From positions 1 through 48,170 of the forward strand of contig NZ_LGHM01000077.1 in the NCBI RefSeq assembly GCF_001908185.1: a stretch of DNA of 48,170 bases, read 5' to 3'. Position numbers and translations under genes: made by a program. This stretch comes from Bradyrhizobium sp. AS23.2 (GTDB lineage: Bacteria; Pseudomonadota; Alphaproteobacteria; Rhizobiales; Xanthobacteraceae). How positions within the stretch are numbered: position 1 is the first letter of the stretch; the number at the start of each line of letters is the position of its first letter. The notes beneath the pieces were generated by a model that saw only the letters and a list, made by a program, of their open reading frames with translations, had not been told where the DNA came from and did not search any database. Shown here in pieces: positions 1-8,838 of the stretch.

Positions 1-1686
1 TAGTTAGAGCCGACCTGAGCGAGTGTCGTCGAGCCCGCGGATTCGATCACTGTCGTGGTGACAACCGGACCGATCGTTCCATCCCCGTTGAGGTCCTGAT
101 GGAGAATGTTCTCATAGGATTCTAGCGTCGCGCTCGTGCCCGAGACCACCGGCGTCAGACTGGAGACGTAGTTGCCGTTGCTGTCGGTGCTCCACACCAC
201 GTACTGGTCGGCGCTGCCATTCTTCCACACCACGTCATAGCCGGACGAGGTCTGCTCGGCGCCGATCGGCACATACGATCCACATTGTCCCAGAACAATC
301 GCCACACCGCCGGACTTCAGAGTTGGCCCGTTGCCGCTGGAAATCAGCTCCAATACATAGTTGTTGCCAGACTGCACTAGTTCGGTTGTGCCGAATGATT
401 CAATGATGAGAGGCGGTATGTAATTCCAACTGGCAACCGTGCCATCGGCAAACTGGAAATACTCAACGTTCGTGACGGTATCGGTACCGTCGGGTGAACC
501 AGCGCGCTGATCGGCAATGGTGAAGATCTGCGTCGTCGAATTGTACGTAACGGCGTAGTTCGCCCGATTGCCCGAATACACCGCCGTATCGATGCCTGGG
601 CCACCGTCGATGGTGTCGTTGCCGCCCCCGCCGGTGATCGTATCGTTGCCGGCGCCGCCCTTCAGCACGTTGTCGATGGCATTGCCGATGATCGTGTCGT
701 TGCCGGAGCCGCCAATGGCGTTGTCGATGTAGGAGCGCGCATCGCCATTGTAGAGATAGGCGTTGTAGACATTGCCCGAGGCGTAATGGCCGTCGCCGAG
801 ATAGGCCAGTTGTACAGTGGAGAACACCGACGACGCGCCGGGATTGAGATTGATGCTCAGATTGGTCGTGTAGTTCGACAGGTCGTAGGTATCGACGCCG
901 CCGCCGTCCCAGATCGTCTCGTAGATGCGATTGGCCGAACCGCCGGCGCCGCCCCCCCGGCGCGAGCTGGCCGACGCCGTTGATGAACTCCTGCCCCGTG
1001 GTCGGGCTCCAGGTGTAGACCGTATTGCCGCTCTGGGTGTTGTAGTTCGCGCCGTACATCGTCTGCAGCGCGAGGATATCGTTGGCCATGTAGGTTTGCG
1101 GAAATCCGTAGGCCTCATTGGTGTAACCGGTCGTCGTCGACGCACCAACATAGCTGCGGTAGCTCATGACGGTGTATTCGCTGTCGTCATGCGCGCTCGG
1201 CACGGCGACGTTGGCGGGGCCGCCCGTCTCCTGGCTGTGCTTGAGGCCGACAGCATGGCCGAGCTCGTGCAGCGCAGTCGTGAAATAGTAATTGCCGAGC
1301 TTCGCCTGCGTGTAATCGTATTGGGTCCCGAACCAGACGTCGCCGCCGGCCGCATAGTTGCCGGGATAATAGGCGTAGGAGGTCGGATTGGCCGCCGGCG
1401 ACTGCGCGATCATGATGTCGGCGCCGTTGGTGCCCGCGTACTGGATGTTGGCGTTGGTGTAGCTGTTGATCAGTCCGACCGCATAGTTGATCGCCGCCTG
1501 CATCTGGCTTGGCGCCGGGGCGAAGCCCGAGCTGGTCGGCTCGCTGTTGCCGCCGCTGTAGGGATTGGCGTAGTCGCTGATCGCGTCGGGAAAGCTGTAG
1601 GTGATCGTGCCGGTCCATTTAGAGCCGGACAGCAGGCCGTCGATCTCGGCGTTGTTGGTGGCACTGACGTTAACAGAGGTAGCCAA
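1..1686 (-). pseudogene. Serralysin-like RTX metalloprotease, frameshifted and cut by the window edge
   Basis: Reads leftward from an ATG at 1686. The N-terminal frame has the zinc motif HELGHAVGLKH and a downstream Met-turn (VMSYRS), the signature of serralysin/M10B metalloproteases, which are secreted by type I systems. That frame is lost at a run of seven C (seven G in the gene) near 952-958. With one base fewer the protein continues without a stop to position 1: a beta-rich linker, glycine-rich calcium-binding nonapeptides (GGSGNDTI, GGAGNDTI, GGGGNDTI; 590-700), then two starts of a repeated segment beginning IES.G(T/S)T.L.Q and containing tryptophans (VVWKNG, YVVWSTD). About 562 residues are visible and the C-terminus lies outside. 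No N-terminal signal peptide is seen, as expected for type I export. The shift is either a real inactivating insertion or a homopolymer sequencing error. Family assignment is confident; intactness is not. Confidence 0.85.
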
Positions 1687-1882
1687 TGGTCTCTCCGGAG
1701 CAACGCATCGCGCGATTCGGGGCGCAGGTGCGCGATTCTAGCTTGGGAGTCATACGTTTGGCTTAAATTTAGCCGACGCGCACATCCCCCTTCCCTAATG
1801 CCGTGTTAGCCATCAAATTCCGTAGTCGTAAGGGCCAGGGGCAGACCGCAGGTTCTGCCTGCGGGTATGATTTGTAAGGGAA

Positions 1883-2212
1883 ATGATGAAACTAGGCCCA
1901 TTCTCGGCCGGTCTATTCGGCCTCCTTGCGGTGCTCGCGGGGCCGGATCATTTGTCCATCGGAGAACAGCTTGTCATGGTCGGGAAAGCCAACGCGGACG
2001 ACAGTGCCAAGGAAAGCGTCAAGGAAAGCGTCAAGGCGGGACGCGCCCCCTCCATGCCAATGGCCCGCGATCCTTCCGTCGCGGTGGCGGAGGAGTACGA
2101 GGCCGCGCGCAGGAAGGGGACGCGGGAGGCGTTCGAGCTCTTCATTGCGCGCCACGGCGATGACCCGCTGGCCGAGCAGGCGCGCGCCGAGCTGAAGCGC
2201 CTGTCGCGCTGA
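1883..2212 (+). CDS. Small putative exported protein of unknown function
   Basis: This encodes 109 residues with a hydrophobic N-terminus (LGPFSAGLFGLLAVLAG) that could be a signal peptide or membrane anchor. The C-terminal half is charged and helical (AVAEEYEAARRKGTREAFELFIARHGDDPLAEQARAEL), resembling the short helical-repeat tails of small alphaproteobacterial periplasmic proteins. Two ATGs stand side by side (1883, 1886); the AAGGG at about 1877 suits the second better. A 12-bp direct tandem duplication (AAGGAAAGCGTC, 2009-2032) gives the internal repeat KESVKESVK. It is divergent from the serralysin gene across about 200 bp. No family is recognised. That it is a gene rests on the ordered helical C-terminus, the hydrophobic leader and the ribosome-binding site. 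Confidence 0.6.
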   Translation: MMKLGPFSAGLFGLLAVLAGPDHLSIGEQLVMVGKANADDSAKESVKESVKAGRAPSMPMARDPSVAVAEEYEAARRKGTREAFELFIARHGDDPLAEQARAELKRLSR

Positions 2213-2357
2213 TCCGGATTGCGCAGCGCAACAAGCCGCGCCAGGCCAGCCCCCGTCAGACTTGCATTTCGACAGGCGGCATCCGCGCCGGCCCAGACTT
2301 GCCGCATGACCTTTCGGCACTATGGTAGGCCCGCAATCTGTCCCGGAGCCTATCACG

Positions 2358-3551
2358 ATGCCCTTTCCGCATGCCTCGGAAGCCCTGTCCCGCTTCACCG
2401 TGCTCGATCTGACCCGTGTCCGGTCCGGGCCCACCTGCGTGCGGCAGCTCGCGGACTGGGGCGCCAACGTCGTCAAGATCGACGCGCTGACCGAGGACGC
2501 CGGGGGCGAGCAGCCGGGCGGGCCGCGGCGGGGGTCGGACTTCCAGAATTTGCACCGCAACAAGCGCGCGATGACGCTGAACCTGAAGGATGAGCGCGGG
2601 CTTGCCGTGTTCAAGCGCCTCGCCGCCAGGGCCGACGTCGTGGTCGAGAACTTCCGACCCGACGTGAAGAAGAAGCTCGGCATCGACTATGAGAGCCTGC
2701 GCGAGATCAACCCGCGCATCGTCTATGGCAGCATCTCCGGCTTCGGTCAGGACGGCCCCTATCACAAGCGGCCGGGCTTCGATCAGATCGCGCAAGGTAT
2801 GGGCGGCTTGATGTCGATCACCGGCGCGCCGGGCGAAGGCCCGATGCGGGTCGGTATTCCCGTCGCCGACCTCACCGCGGGCCTGTTCTGCGCCATGGGC
2901 ATCCTCACCGCGCTGCTCGAGCGCGAAGTCTCCGGCAAAGGCCAGTGGGTGCAGACCTCGCTGCTCCAGGCGCAGATCTTCATGCTCGACTTCCAGGCCG
3001 CGCGCTGGCTGATGGAGAAGGAGGTCGCCAAGCAGGCCGGCAACAACCACCCGACCAGCATTCCGACCGGCGTGTTCAAGACCTCGGACAGCTACATCAA
3101 CATCGCCACCACCGGTGGGCGGATCTGGGAGCGATGCGCGCAGGCGATTGGCGCGCCTGAACTCTACAGCCATCCCGATTATGCGACCGCGCCTTCCCGC
3201 TCCAAGAACCGCGACGCGCTCAACGCCGAGATCGAGAAGCGCACCGTGACGAAGTCGACCGAAACCTGGGTCCGTGAACTCAACGAGGCCGGCGTGCCTT
3301 GCGGGCCGATCTACGCCATCGACCAGATGTTCGAGGACGCCCAGGTCAAGCATCTCGGCATCGCGCAGGACGTGCCGAACGACGAAGACCGCCATATCCG
3401 CCTGGTCGGCCAGCCCGTGACGCTGTCGCGCACGCCCAGCAAGATGGTGGCGCGCCCGCCGGAATTCGGCGAGCAGACGGACGAGGTTTTGAAGGAGTTC
3501 GGCTTCGGCGCCGACGAGATTGCCGGGCTCAGGAACGCCAAGGTGGTGTGA
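2358..3551 (+). CDS. CaiB/BaiF (class III) CoA-transferase
   Basis: This 397-residue protein has the usual length of family III CoA-transferases (formyl-CoA transferase, CaiB, BaiF). These enzymes move CoA between carboxylic acids through an aspartyl-CoA thioester in the cytoplasm. Seen: the N-terminal Rossmann start LDLTRVRSGPTCVRQLADWGANVVKI is preceded by only about ten residues; NKRAMTLNLKDERG and VVENFRPDV match the CoA-binding half; and the catalytic Asp is expected at about residue 171 in GIPVADLTAG. The ATG at 2358 is chosen over an upstream in-frame start at 2322 because GGAG at 2345 lies 9 nt before it and homology begins there. It stands alone, convergent with the LOG-family gene and separated by a hairpin terminator. 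The substrate cannot be read from sequence. Confidence 0.9.
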   Translation: MPFPHASEALSRFTVLDLTRVRSGPTCVRQLADWGANVVKIDALTEDAGGEQPGGPRRGSDFQNLHRNKRAMTLNLKDERGLAVFKRLAARADVVVENFRPDVKKKLGIDYESLREINPRIVYGSISGFGQDGPYHKRPGFDQIAQGMGGLMSITGAPGEGPMRVGIPVADLTAGLFCAMGILTALLEREVSGKGQWVQTSLLQAQIFMLDFQAARWLMEKEVAKQAGNNHPTSIPTGVFKTSDSYINIATTGGRIWERCAQAIGAPELYSHPDYATAPSRSKNRDALNAEIEKRTVTKSTETWVRELNEAGVPCGPIYAIDQMFEDAQVKHLGIAQDVPNDEDRHIRLVGQPVTLSRTPSKMVARPPEFGEQTDEVLKEFGFGADEIAGLRNAKVV

Positions 3552-3578
3552 CCGCTTCGCTCAACGTCTCCAACGAAA

Positions 3579-3600
3579 AGCTCGGCGCTCGCGCCGGGCT
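3579..3600 (+). terminator. Hairpin terminator after the CoA-transferase gene
   Basis: AGCTCGGCGC and GCGCCGGGCT form a 10-bp stem (one T-G pair) with a 2-nt loop, 28 bp after the stop codon, followed by a pyrimidine run CTCTGCTTCTTCCT. Two genes converge here, so it may act in both directions. The T-run is imperfect. Confidence 0.5.
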
Positions 3601-3610
3601 CTGCTTCTTC

Positions 3611-4434
3611 CTAGCTAACCGAGCTCACGCTGTTGCTCGCAAGCCCGCGGCGCTTCAAGGAAGCCCACCCGTCTTCCGCGGTCTCCGCAAATTCGACGAG
3701 GCCGAGATCGGACACGGAAATCATCCCCTCCTCCACAAGAGCCTCGAAGTTGATGATCCTGCGCCAGTAGCTCTCTCCGAAGAGCACGATCGGTGCCGGC
3801 GGTGCCTTCCGGGTTTGCTGCAATGTCAGTAGCTCGAACATCTCGTCCAGGGTCCCGAATCCGCCGGGGAAAATGGCCAGGGCGTTTGCGCGCATGGCCA
3901 GGTGCATCTTGCGCATTGCGAAGTAGTGAAAGCGGAAACTAAGCTCCGGCGTAATATAGGGGTTGGGCACCTGTTCGTGCGGCAGGGTGATGTTGAAGCC
4001 AATCGTTGGTGCACCGACGTCCGACGCCCCTCGGTTGGCAGCCTCCATGATACCGGGGCCTCCGCCGGTAGCGATGACATTGTCGCGCCATCTATTCTTT
4101 GGATCGAAAGCGCCGCCGCGCTCGGAAGCGATACGGCCAAATTCCCGCGCGATCCGTAAAATTCCGATCGCTGCCGTAACTTTTCCGCCCTCTCCCTTTC
4201 GGCGTCGGTATGCGCCGCTTCACGCGCCGCCGCGGCCTTCTCCGGCGACGGCACACGCGCACTGCCGAAGACGATGATGGTCGAACGAATCCCCCAATCC
4301 CGCAGGGCAAGCTCGGCCTTCGCATATTCCAGGGCGAAGCGGATCGACCGCATCTCATCGCGAAGCAGAAACTCGGTATCTTCAACGGCAAGGAGGGTGC
4401 TGCGCGAACGATGAGGCGTAGTCTGGTCGTTCAT
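3611..4434 (-). pseudogene. LOG-family (TIGR00730) protein, one frameshift
   Basis: Two overlapping reading frames together make one about 274-residue LOG-family protein (Rossmann fold, 'lysine decarboxylase-like'; characterised members are cytokinin-releasing phosphoribohydrolases or nucleotide-5'-monophosphate nucleosidases). The upstream frame starts at 4434 (MNDQTTPHRS) and carries IIVFGSARV. The downstream frame, ending at 3611, carries GGGPGIMEAANRGA and PGGFGTLDE, the signature phosphate-binding and catalytic motifs. The join falls near 4157-4165 (around SEFYG / IAREFGRIA) and needs one extra base. Apart from the shift every motif is present, so decay is very recent or this is a sequencing error. 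It is convergent with the CoA-transferase gene. Confidence 0.82.
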
Positions 4435-4663
4435 ATCGGTATTGTCCTTCGGACTGTACTGGACACGGAACGCGATTCCGGTGGGATCGTCTTCATCGAG
4501 TTTACTATCAGAAGATAGCTCCGCGCGACTCCGGTGGGCACGGGGACGGATCTCCAGTCTCGCGCCCGTAGCTCTCAGCGAGAGCTTCGCTGGTTACAGC
4601 GTAGTTGCGGTACCGTTCTGGAGAGTACGGCGTCCCCTGGCCGAGGCGATGGTGCGCTTAGTA

Positions 4664-6181
4664 CTAGCGCGGCGCCGGCCTTGCCCGCTGCGTCCATCCG
4701 ACCCGGGCAAGCAAACCGTCGATGAGAGGCCAAAACAGCAGCGCGATCGCCAGCGTCGTGATCGAGCCGACCAATCCGTTCGACCAGAACACCTTGAGGT
4801 CGCCGCCCGAGCCGATCATCGACAGGCGGAAGGCATCCTCGGCGCGGCTGCCGAGCACGAGCGCCAGGGTGAACGGCGCCAGCGGAATGCCGATCTTCTT
4901 GAAGACGTAGCCGACGACGCCGAAACCGAGCATCAGCCAGATGTCGAACATCGCGTTCTGGATGGCATAGGCGCCGATCGCGCAGGACACCACGATCATC
5001 GGCGCCACCGCGGCGAACGGCACACGCAGGATCGAGGCGAAGATCGGCACCGTCGTCAGCACCAGCACGAGGCCGACGACGTTGCCGAGATACATCGATG
5101 CGATCAGGCCCCAGACGAAATCCTTGTGCTCGACGAACAGCAGCGGGCCCGGATTGAGCCCCCACACCATCAGGCCACCGAGCAGGATGGCCGCGGTGCC
5201 GGAGCCCGGAATGCCGAGCGCCAGCATCGGCAGCAGCGCCGAGGTGCCGGACGCATGCGCCGCCGTCTCCGGCGCGAACACGCCCTCGATGCGGCCCTTG
5301 CCAAAGCTCTCGGGATCCTTGGCGAAGCGCTTGGCGAGGTTGTAGCCCATGAAGGACGCCGCGATCGCTCCGCCCGGCGTGATGCCGAGCCAGCAGCCGA
5401 TGAAGGAGGAGCGCAGCAGCGTCACCCAGTATTTCGGCAGGTCCCTCCAGACGCCCAGCACGACGCGCAGCGAAATGCTCGCCGCGTGGCCGCGCAGCGC
5501 CAGCCGCTCTTCCATCGTCAGCAGTATCTCGCTGATGCCGAACAGGCCGATGACGGCGACGAGGAAGTTGATGCCGCGGAGCAGCTCGGCCGACCCGAAG
5601 GTCATGCGCAACTGGCCCGATACGGTATCCATGCCGACGCCGGCGAGCAGGAGTCCCAACGACATCGAGATGACGGTCTTGTGCTTCGCCTCGCGACCGA
5701 GGCCGACGAAGGAGCAGAATGTCAGGAGATAAACCGCGAAGAACTCGGGCGGGCCGAACTTCAATGCGAAGGACGAAATCATCGGCGCAAGGAAGGTGAT
5801 CAGCAGCACCGCGACCAGCGAGCCGATGAAGGAGGAGGTGAACGCTGCGGTCAGCGCCTCCGCCGCCCTGCCCTGCTGCGCCATCGGGTAGCCGTCGAAA
5901 GTGGTCGCGACCGACCAGGCTTCGCCGGGAATGTTGAACAGGATCGAAGTGATCGCACCGCCGAACAGCGCCCCCCAGTAGATGCAGGACAGCATCACGA
6001 TCGCCGAGGTCGGATCCATCGTGAAAGTGAGCGGCAACAAAATCGCCACGCCGTTGGGGCCGCCGAGTCCGGGCAGCACGCCGACGAAGATGCCGAGCAC
6101 CAGCCCTACCATCATCAGCACCAACGTCTTCCACGTCAGCAGGACGGCGAAGCCGTGAAGCAGGAGACCTAAAGCTTCCAT
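4664..6181 (-). CDS. tctA: Tripartite tricarboxylate transporter, large membrane subunit TctA
   Basis: This 505-residue, very hydrophobic protein has about 10-12 membrane segments. Conserved TctA stretches are visible: GVLPGLGGPNGVAILLPLTF near the N-terminus, SIYWGALFGGAITSILFNIPGE-like sequence (written here CIYWGALFGGAITSILFN), and PGIPGSGTAAILLGG-like ALGIPGSGTAAILLGGLMVW later. It forms the main channel that imports carboxylates delivered by TctC, driven by an ion gradient. The start is placed at 6181, not at the upstream in-frame ATG 6307, because homology starts at MEALGLLLHG and AGGCGGA lies 8 nt upstream, just after the tctB stop (11-bp spacing). It is the last gene of tctCBA. Identity is certain; the substrate is unknown. 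Confidence 0.93.
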   Translation of the reverse strand: MEALGLLLHGFAVLLTWKTLVLMMVGLVLGIFVGVLPGLGGPNGVAILLPLTFTMDPTSAIVMLSCIYWGALFGGAITSILFNIPGEAWSVATTFDGYPMAQQGRAAEALTAAFTSSFIGSLVAVLLITFLAPMISSFALKFGPPEFFAVYLLTFCSFVGLGREAKHKTVISMSLGLLLAGVGMDTVSGQLRMTFGSAELLRGINFLVAVIGLFGISEILLTMEERLALRGHAASISLRVVLGVWRDLPKYWVTLLRSSFIGCWLGITPGGAIAASFMGYNLAKRFAKDPESFGKGRIEGVFAPETAAHASGTSALLPMLALGIPGSGTAAILLGGLMVWGLNPGPLLFVEHKDFVWGLIASMYLGNVVGLVLVLTTVPIFASILRVPFAAVAPMIVVSCAIGAYAIQNAMFDIWLMLGFGVVGYVFKKIGIPLAPFTLALVLGSRAEDAFRLSMIGSGGDLKVFWSNGLVGSITTLAIALLFWPLIDGLLARVGWTQRARPAPR

Positions 6182-6192
6182 CGCAGATCCGC

Positions 6193-6735
6193 CTAGTAAC
6201 CGAAGGCCGCTTCCAGCGGCCCCTTCGGCATAATGACGTCGAAGGCGACGTCGAAAGTAACGAACATGATCGCCGTGAACAGGAAGGCGGTGAGCAGCGA
6301 CTTCCACAGCGCGATCCTGCCGACGAGGCGCATGAAGCCTGCGATCAAGAGGAAGCTCGCGACATAGAGGCCGAGGAACTGCGTCACCAGGCAGAACAGC
6401 AGCGTCGGCACGAACACCGCCATAACGCGGCGCGCTTGCGCACGCGTGACGAAAGTCGAGGCCGCCTCGCGATGTGTGATGAGCGCCGCGACCAGACCGT
6501 AGAGGCTGCCGCCGGCAAGGATGACGGAGAGATAGAACGGGAAATAGCCGGGTTCGGGCCCGGTCGAATCCCAGGAAGCGCCGGTGTGCCAGTTGTCGTA
6601 GCCGAGCGTGACCGCAAGTGCCAACAGCAGCAGGCAGACGACGATCTCGATCGTACCGGAGCTGACGACGGCGGGCGAGTCGTCTTCGGGAGCGGTCGGA
6701 TCGTCGACGACGATTTCAAGATCGGTTTGGGACAT
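6193..6735 (-). CDS. tctB: Tripartite tricarboxylate transporter, small membrane subunit TctB
   Basis: This 180-residue protein has four hydrophobic segments (IEIVVCLLLLALAVTLGY, YFPFYLSVILAGGSLYGLV, VFVPTLLFCLVTQFLGLYV, ALWKSLLTAFLFTAIMFVTF) and the characteristic GPEPGYFPF motif after the first helix (about residues 58-66), seen in nearly all TctB proteins. The acidic N-terminal tail (about 30 residues) is cytoplasmic by prediction. It lies 11 bp upstream of tctA, so the two are probably translationally linked. The start at 6735 has no strong ribosome-binding site. Upstream, towards tctC, lies a GC-rich inverted-repeat element. Confidence 0.9.
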   Translation of the reverse strand: MSQTDLEIVVDDPTAPEDDSPAVVSSGTIEIVVCLLLLALAVTLGYDNWHTGASWDSTGPEPGYFPFYLSVILAGGSLYGLVAALITHREAASTFVTRAQARRVMAVFVPTLLFCLVTQFLGLYVASFLLIAGFMRLVGRIALWKSLLTAFLFTAIMFVTFDVAFDVIMPKGPLEAAFGY

Positions 6736-6762
6736 GGTTAGGGACGAACTGCGTTCAGTTCC

Positions 6763-6790
6763 CCCCTCTCCCCGCTTGCGGGGAGAGGGG
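6763..6790. repeat. GC-rich intergenic inverted repeat between tctC and tctB
   Basis: CCCCTCTCCCCGC and GCGGGGAGAGGGG are perfect complements around TT. A second pair extends the structure: GGGGTTGGGGTG (6787-6798) complements CACCCCAACCCT near 6851-6862 with one mismatch. This resembles the short palindromic intergenic elements scattered in rhizobial genomes. It lies inside the transcript and could lower tctBA expression relative to tctC. No T-run follows. Confidence 0.7.
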
Positions 6791-6922
6791 TTGGGGTGAG
6801 GGGGGAGTCTCCGCGATGACGGTGAGGATTGGACTCGCGGAGAGAGCCCCGCACCCCAACCCTCCCAGCGCGAGCGAAGCTCGTCGCGCTCCCGTAAGAA
6901 CGGAGAGACGGAGGAGAGACAG

Positions 6923-7909
6923 CTACTTCGCGACGAATCCGGCTTCCGTCATCAGCGCCTTGTTCTGCGCGTCGTCCTCCTCGAGGAACTGCACCATGTC
7001 CTTGCCGGTGAGGAAGATCGGCTTCAACGCCTGCTTTTCCATGTAGTCCTTGTACTCCGCGGTCTGCGTCACCTTCTGGAACAGGTTGACGTAGAACGCC
7101 TGCTGCTCGGGCGTGACCTTGCCGGGCAGGAACATCGCGCGCAGCATCAGATACTGGACGTCGACGCCCTCCTCCTTGCAGGTAGGGATGTCCGCCCAGG
7201 ACTGCGTGTCCGTCACCTTGCTGGAGTAGGAGATGCGCTCCTTGTCGAACACGCAGAGCGGACGCACCTGGCCTGCGCGCCAGACTTCGAGATTTTCGGA
7301 TGGATTGTTGACGTTGGATTCGGTGTGGTTGCCGACGAGCTGGGTCGCGGCCTCGCCGCCGGACTTGTAGGGCAGATAGGAGAACTTCGCGCCGGTCTTC
7401 TGCTCGAGGAACACGGTCAGCACGTGATCCTCGCGCTTGGAGCCGGTGCCGCCCATCTTGAAGGGCGAGCTGGCGGCCTTCGCGGCCGCGACGAACTCCT
7501 TCACCGTCTTGGGACCTGCGCTGTTGTCCCACAGCACGAACTGGTCGAGCGCGATCACCGAAACCGGGGTCAGCTCACGCCAGTTGAACGGAATCTTCGC
7601 CGACAGCGGCAACATGTAGATCAGCGAATAGGCGATCAGCACCTTGTTCGGATCGCCCTCGCTGGACTTCATGTACATCAGCGCTTCCGCGCCCGACGCG
7701 CCGCCCTTGAGCGAGACGACCATCGGCTGCTTCATCAGATTGTTCTTCTGGATCGCGGCCTGCATCATCCGCGCCATCTGGTCGGAGGCGCCGCCCGCGC
7801 CCGCGGCCACCACGATCTCGACGGGTTTGGTCGGTTCCCAGCCGGCAAAGGCCGGCGCCCCCACAAACAACGCCGCTGCAGCGCAAGCGGCGGCCACTGA
7901 ATTTCGCAC
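6923..7909 (-). CDS. tctC: Bug/TctC-type periplasmic solute-binding protein
   Basis: This is a 328-residue tripartite tricarboxylate receptor of the usual length. It starts with a signal peptide (VRNSVAAACAAAALFVGA, then PAFAG as the cleavage region). Conserved Bug features are present: WEPTKPVEIVVAAGAGGASDQMAR at the mature N-terminus (the first ligand loop), FKMGGTGSKREDHVL, and LPYKSGGEAATQLVGNH in the middle. GTG at 7909 is chosen over the upstream ATG at 8014 because AAGGGAAGAG lies 3-5 nt before it and the signal peptide begins there. It is the first gene of tctCBA. The about 185-bp gap before tctB, with its inverted repeat, may allow more binding protein than permease. The ligand is probably a carboxylate, not identified. 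Confidence 0.92.
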   Translation of the reverse strand: MRNSVAAACAAAALFVGAPAFAGWEPTKPVEIVVAAGAGGASDQMARMMQAAIQKNNLMKQPMVVSLKGGASGAEALMYMKSSEGDPNKVLIAYSLIYMLPLSAKIPFNWRELTPVSVIALDQFVLWDNSAGPKTVKEFVAAAKAASSPFKMGGTGSKREDHVLTVFLEQKTGAKFSYLPYKSGGEAATQLVGNHTESNVNNPSENLEVWRAGQVRPLCVFDKERISYSSKVTDTQSWADIPTCKEEGVDVQYLMLRAMFLPGKVTPEQQAFYVNLFQKVTQTAEYKDYMEKQALKPIFLTGKDMVQFLEEDDAQNKALMTEAGFVAK

Positions 7910-8423
7910 AGCCTCTTCCCTTCGCTTCTTGTTAAGCTTGTTGGGGTTGTTGTTGCGGATATCGACAGCAAGTTCAAGTCGATGCGGGTCGCACCTTCTA
8001 TGACTTTCGACCAACGGAATTGGGCCTGCTACGTGCGGACTGGCTTATGCGCGCGGAAATGAGGAACACCGACCGGGGTGTCAAAATTCCAGGTGCGCAG
8101 CAACGGTCTCTGTGAAGCGCGCAGCTCGAAGACTCCCGCGCCGATCGGGACCTGTCTCGTCGCAGGTTCGTCGACTTGCCGTAGATGTTGAACGACCGAG
8201 CACTCGTCGGTTCGATCGCAAAGTCGGCTGCACTGTCGGAGACGAAAGTCGGCCCTTGTTAACCACGATCGCAGAACGACGGTCGGCCCCAGTCACACCC
8301 TCTGGAACTTTTCGTGAACAAGATGTTATAAGGCGGATGCGCAATATGCGCAAAGGCGGCCGACGGCCGGCGCTACCAACACCGACCGCGGCCTAACCAC
8401 AACAGACTTCTGAGGAGTCAGTC
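7910..8423. other. Intergenic region with a possible extracytoplasmic-sigma promoter
   Basis: No convincing gene. Near the right end GGAAC (8304-8308) is followed after 15 nt by TGTT (8324-8327) and the AT-rich TTATAA. GGAAC-N16/17-CGTT is the EcfG general-stress consensus in alphaproteobacteria. The match here is one base and one spacing off, so it is only a candidate promoter for the small ORF and GIY-YIG gene downstream. Confidence 0.3.
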
Positions 8424-8591
8424 ATGGCTAAGAGCCAGTATTACGCCGATTCGCCGCACTTTTTCCCCTCGTCTTTGATGCTCCCCGTCCGGTCCGATGT
8501 GGCCGGGGCCAGCGGCCTCGCGCGCGTGCCCGCAGGTGCGCCCGCGGCATCCCGCACGTCCTTCCGCACCATCACCCCGTCCATCGGCTAA
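8424..8591 (+). CDS. Small ORF (55 aa) leading the GIY-YIG/WWRMLP module
   Basis: ATG at 8424 is preceded by GAGGAG with 7-nt spacing, one of the best ribosome-binding sites in the accessory region. The 55-residue product begins MAKSQYYADSPHFF and becomes rich in Ala, Pro and Ser (GLARVPAGAPAASRTSF). It has no membrane segment and no family I recognise. It is the first reading frame after the possible promoter at 8304-8331 and lies 247 bp upstream of the GIY-YIG gene on the same strand. It could be a real small protein or a leader. I found no counterpart upstream of the second module copy, but that area is decayed. Confidence 0.45.
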   Translation: MAKSQYYADSPHFFPSSLMLPVRSDVAGASGLARVPAGAPAASRTSFRTITPSIG

Positions 8592-8817
8592 CGGCGATCG
8601 CAAGGCGCGACACCGTGGGACGGCTAGTCCCCTGGGAGGTCGGGCCGGTAGCCTGCGCGTGCGTTCACGGTTTTTCCGGTTCTCTTTCCGGGGGCGATCT
8701 GCCTTTCGGAAGCGACCGGGAGGCGCGCGACCGCGCAAAGCCATGGCGCCTACCGCCTGCGGTCGTTTCGCGCAGGACGGCAAGCTGCCATTCCGGTCCG
8801 CCGACGTCGGCCCTTTC

Positions 8818-8838
8818 GATCGCTCATCAGGAGCGATC
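8818..8838 (+). promoter_or_regulatory. Perfect hairpin abutting the start codon of the GIY-YIG gene
   Basis: GATCGCTC (8818-8825) and GAGCGATC (8831-8838) pair perfectly around the 5-nt loop ATCAG, and the ATG follows immediately at 8839. The Shine-Dalgarno sequence AGGAG (8829-8833) sits half in the loop and half in the stem, so folding would limit ribosome access. Alternatively it is the palindromic binding site of an autoregulator. Confidence 0.55.

Noticed and set aside
4442..6172. Long open frame (576 codons) on the plus strand
   Set aside because: It lies antisense to tctA, its product is Arg/Asp/Gln-rich with no order, and tctA is unambiguous.
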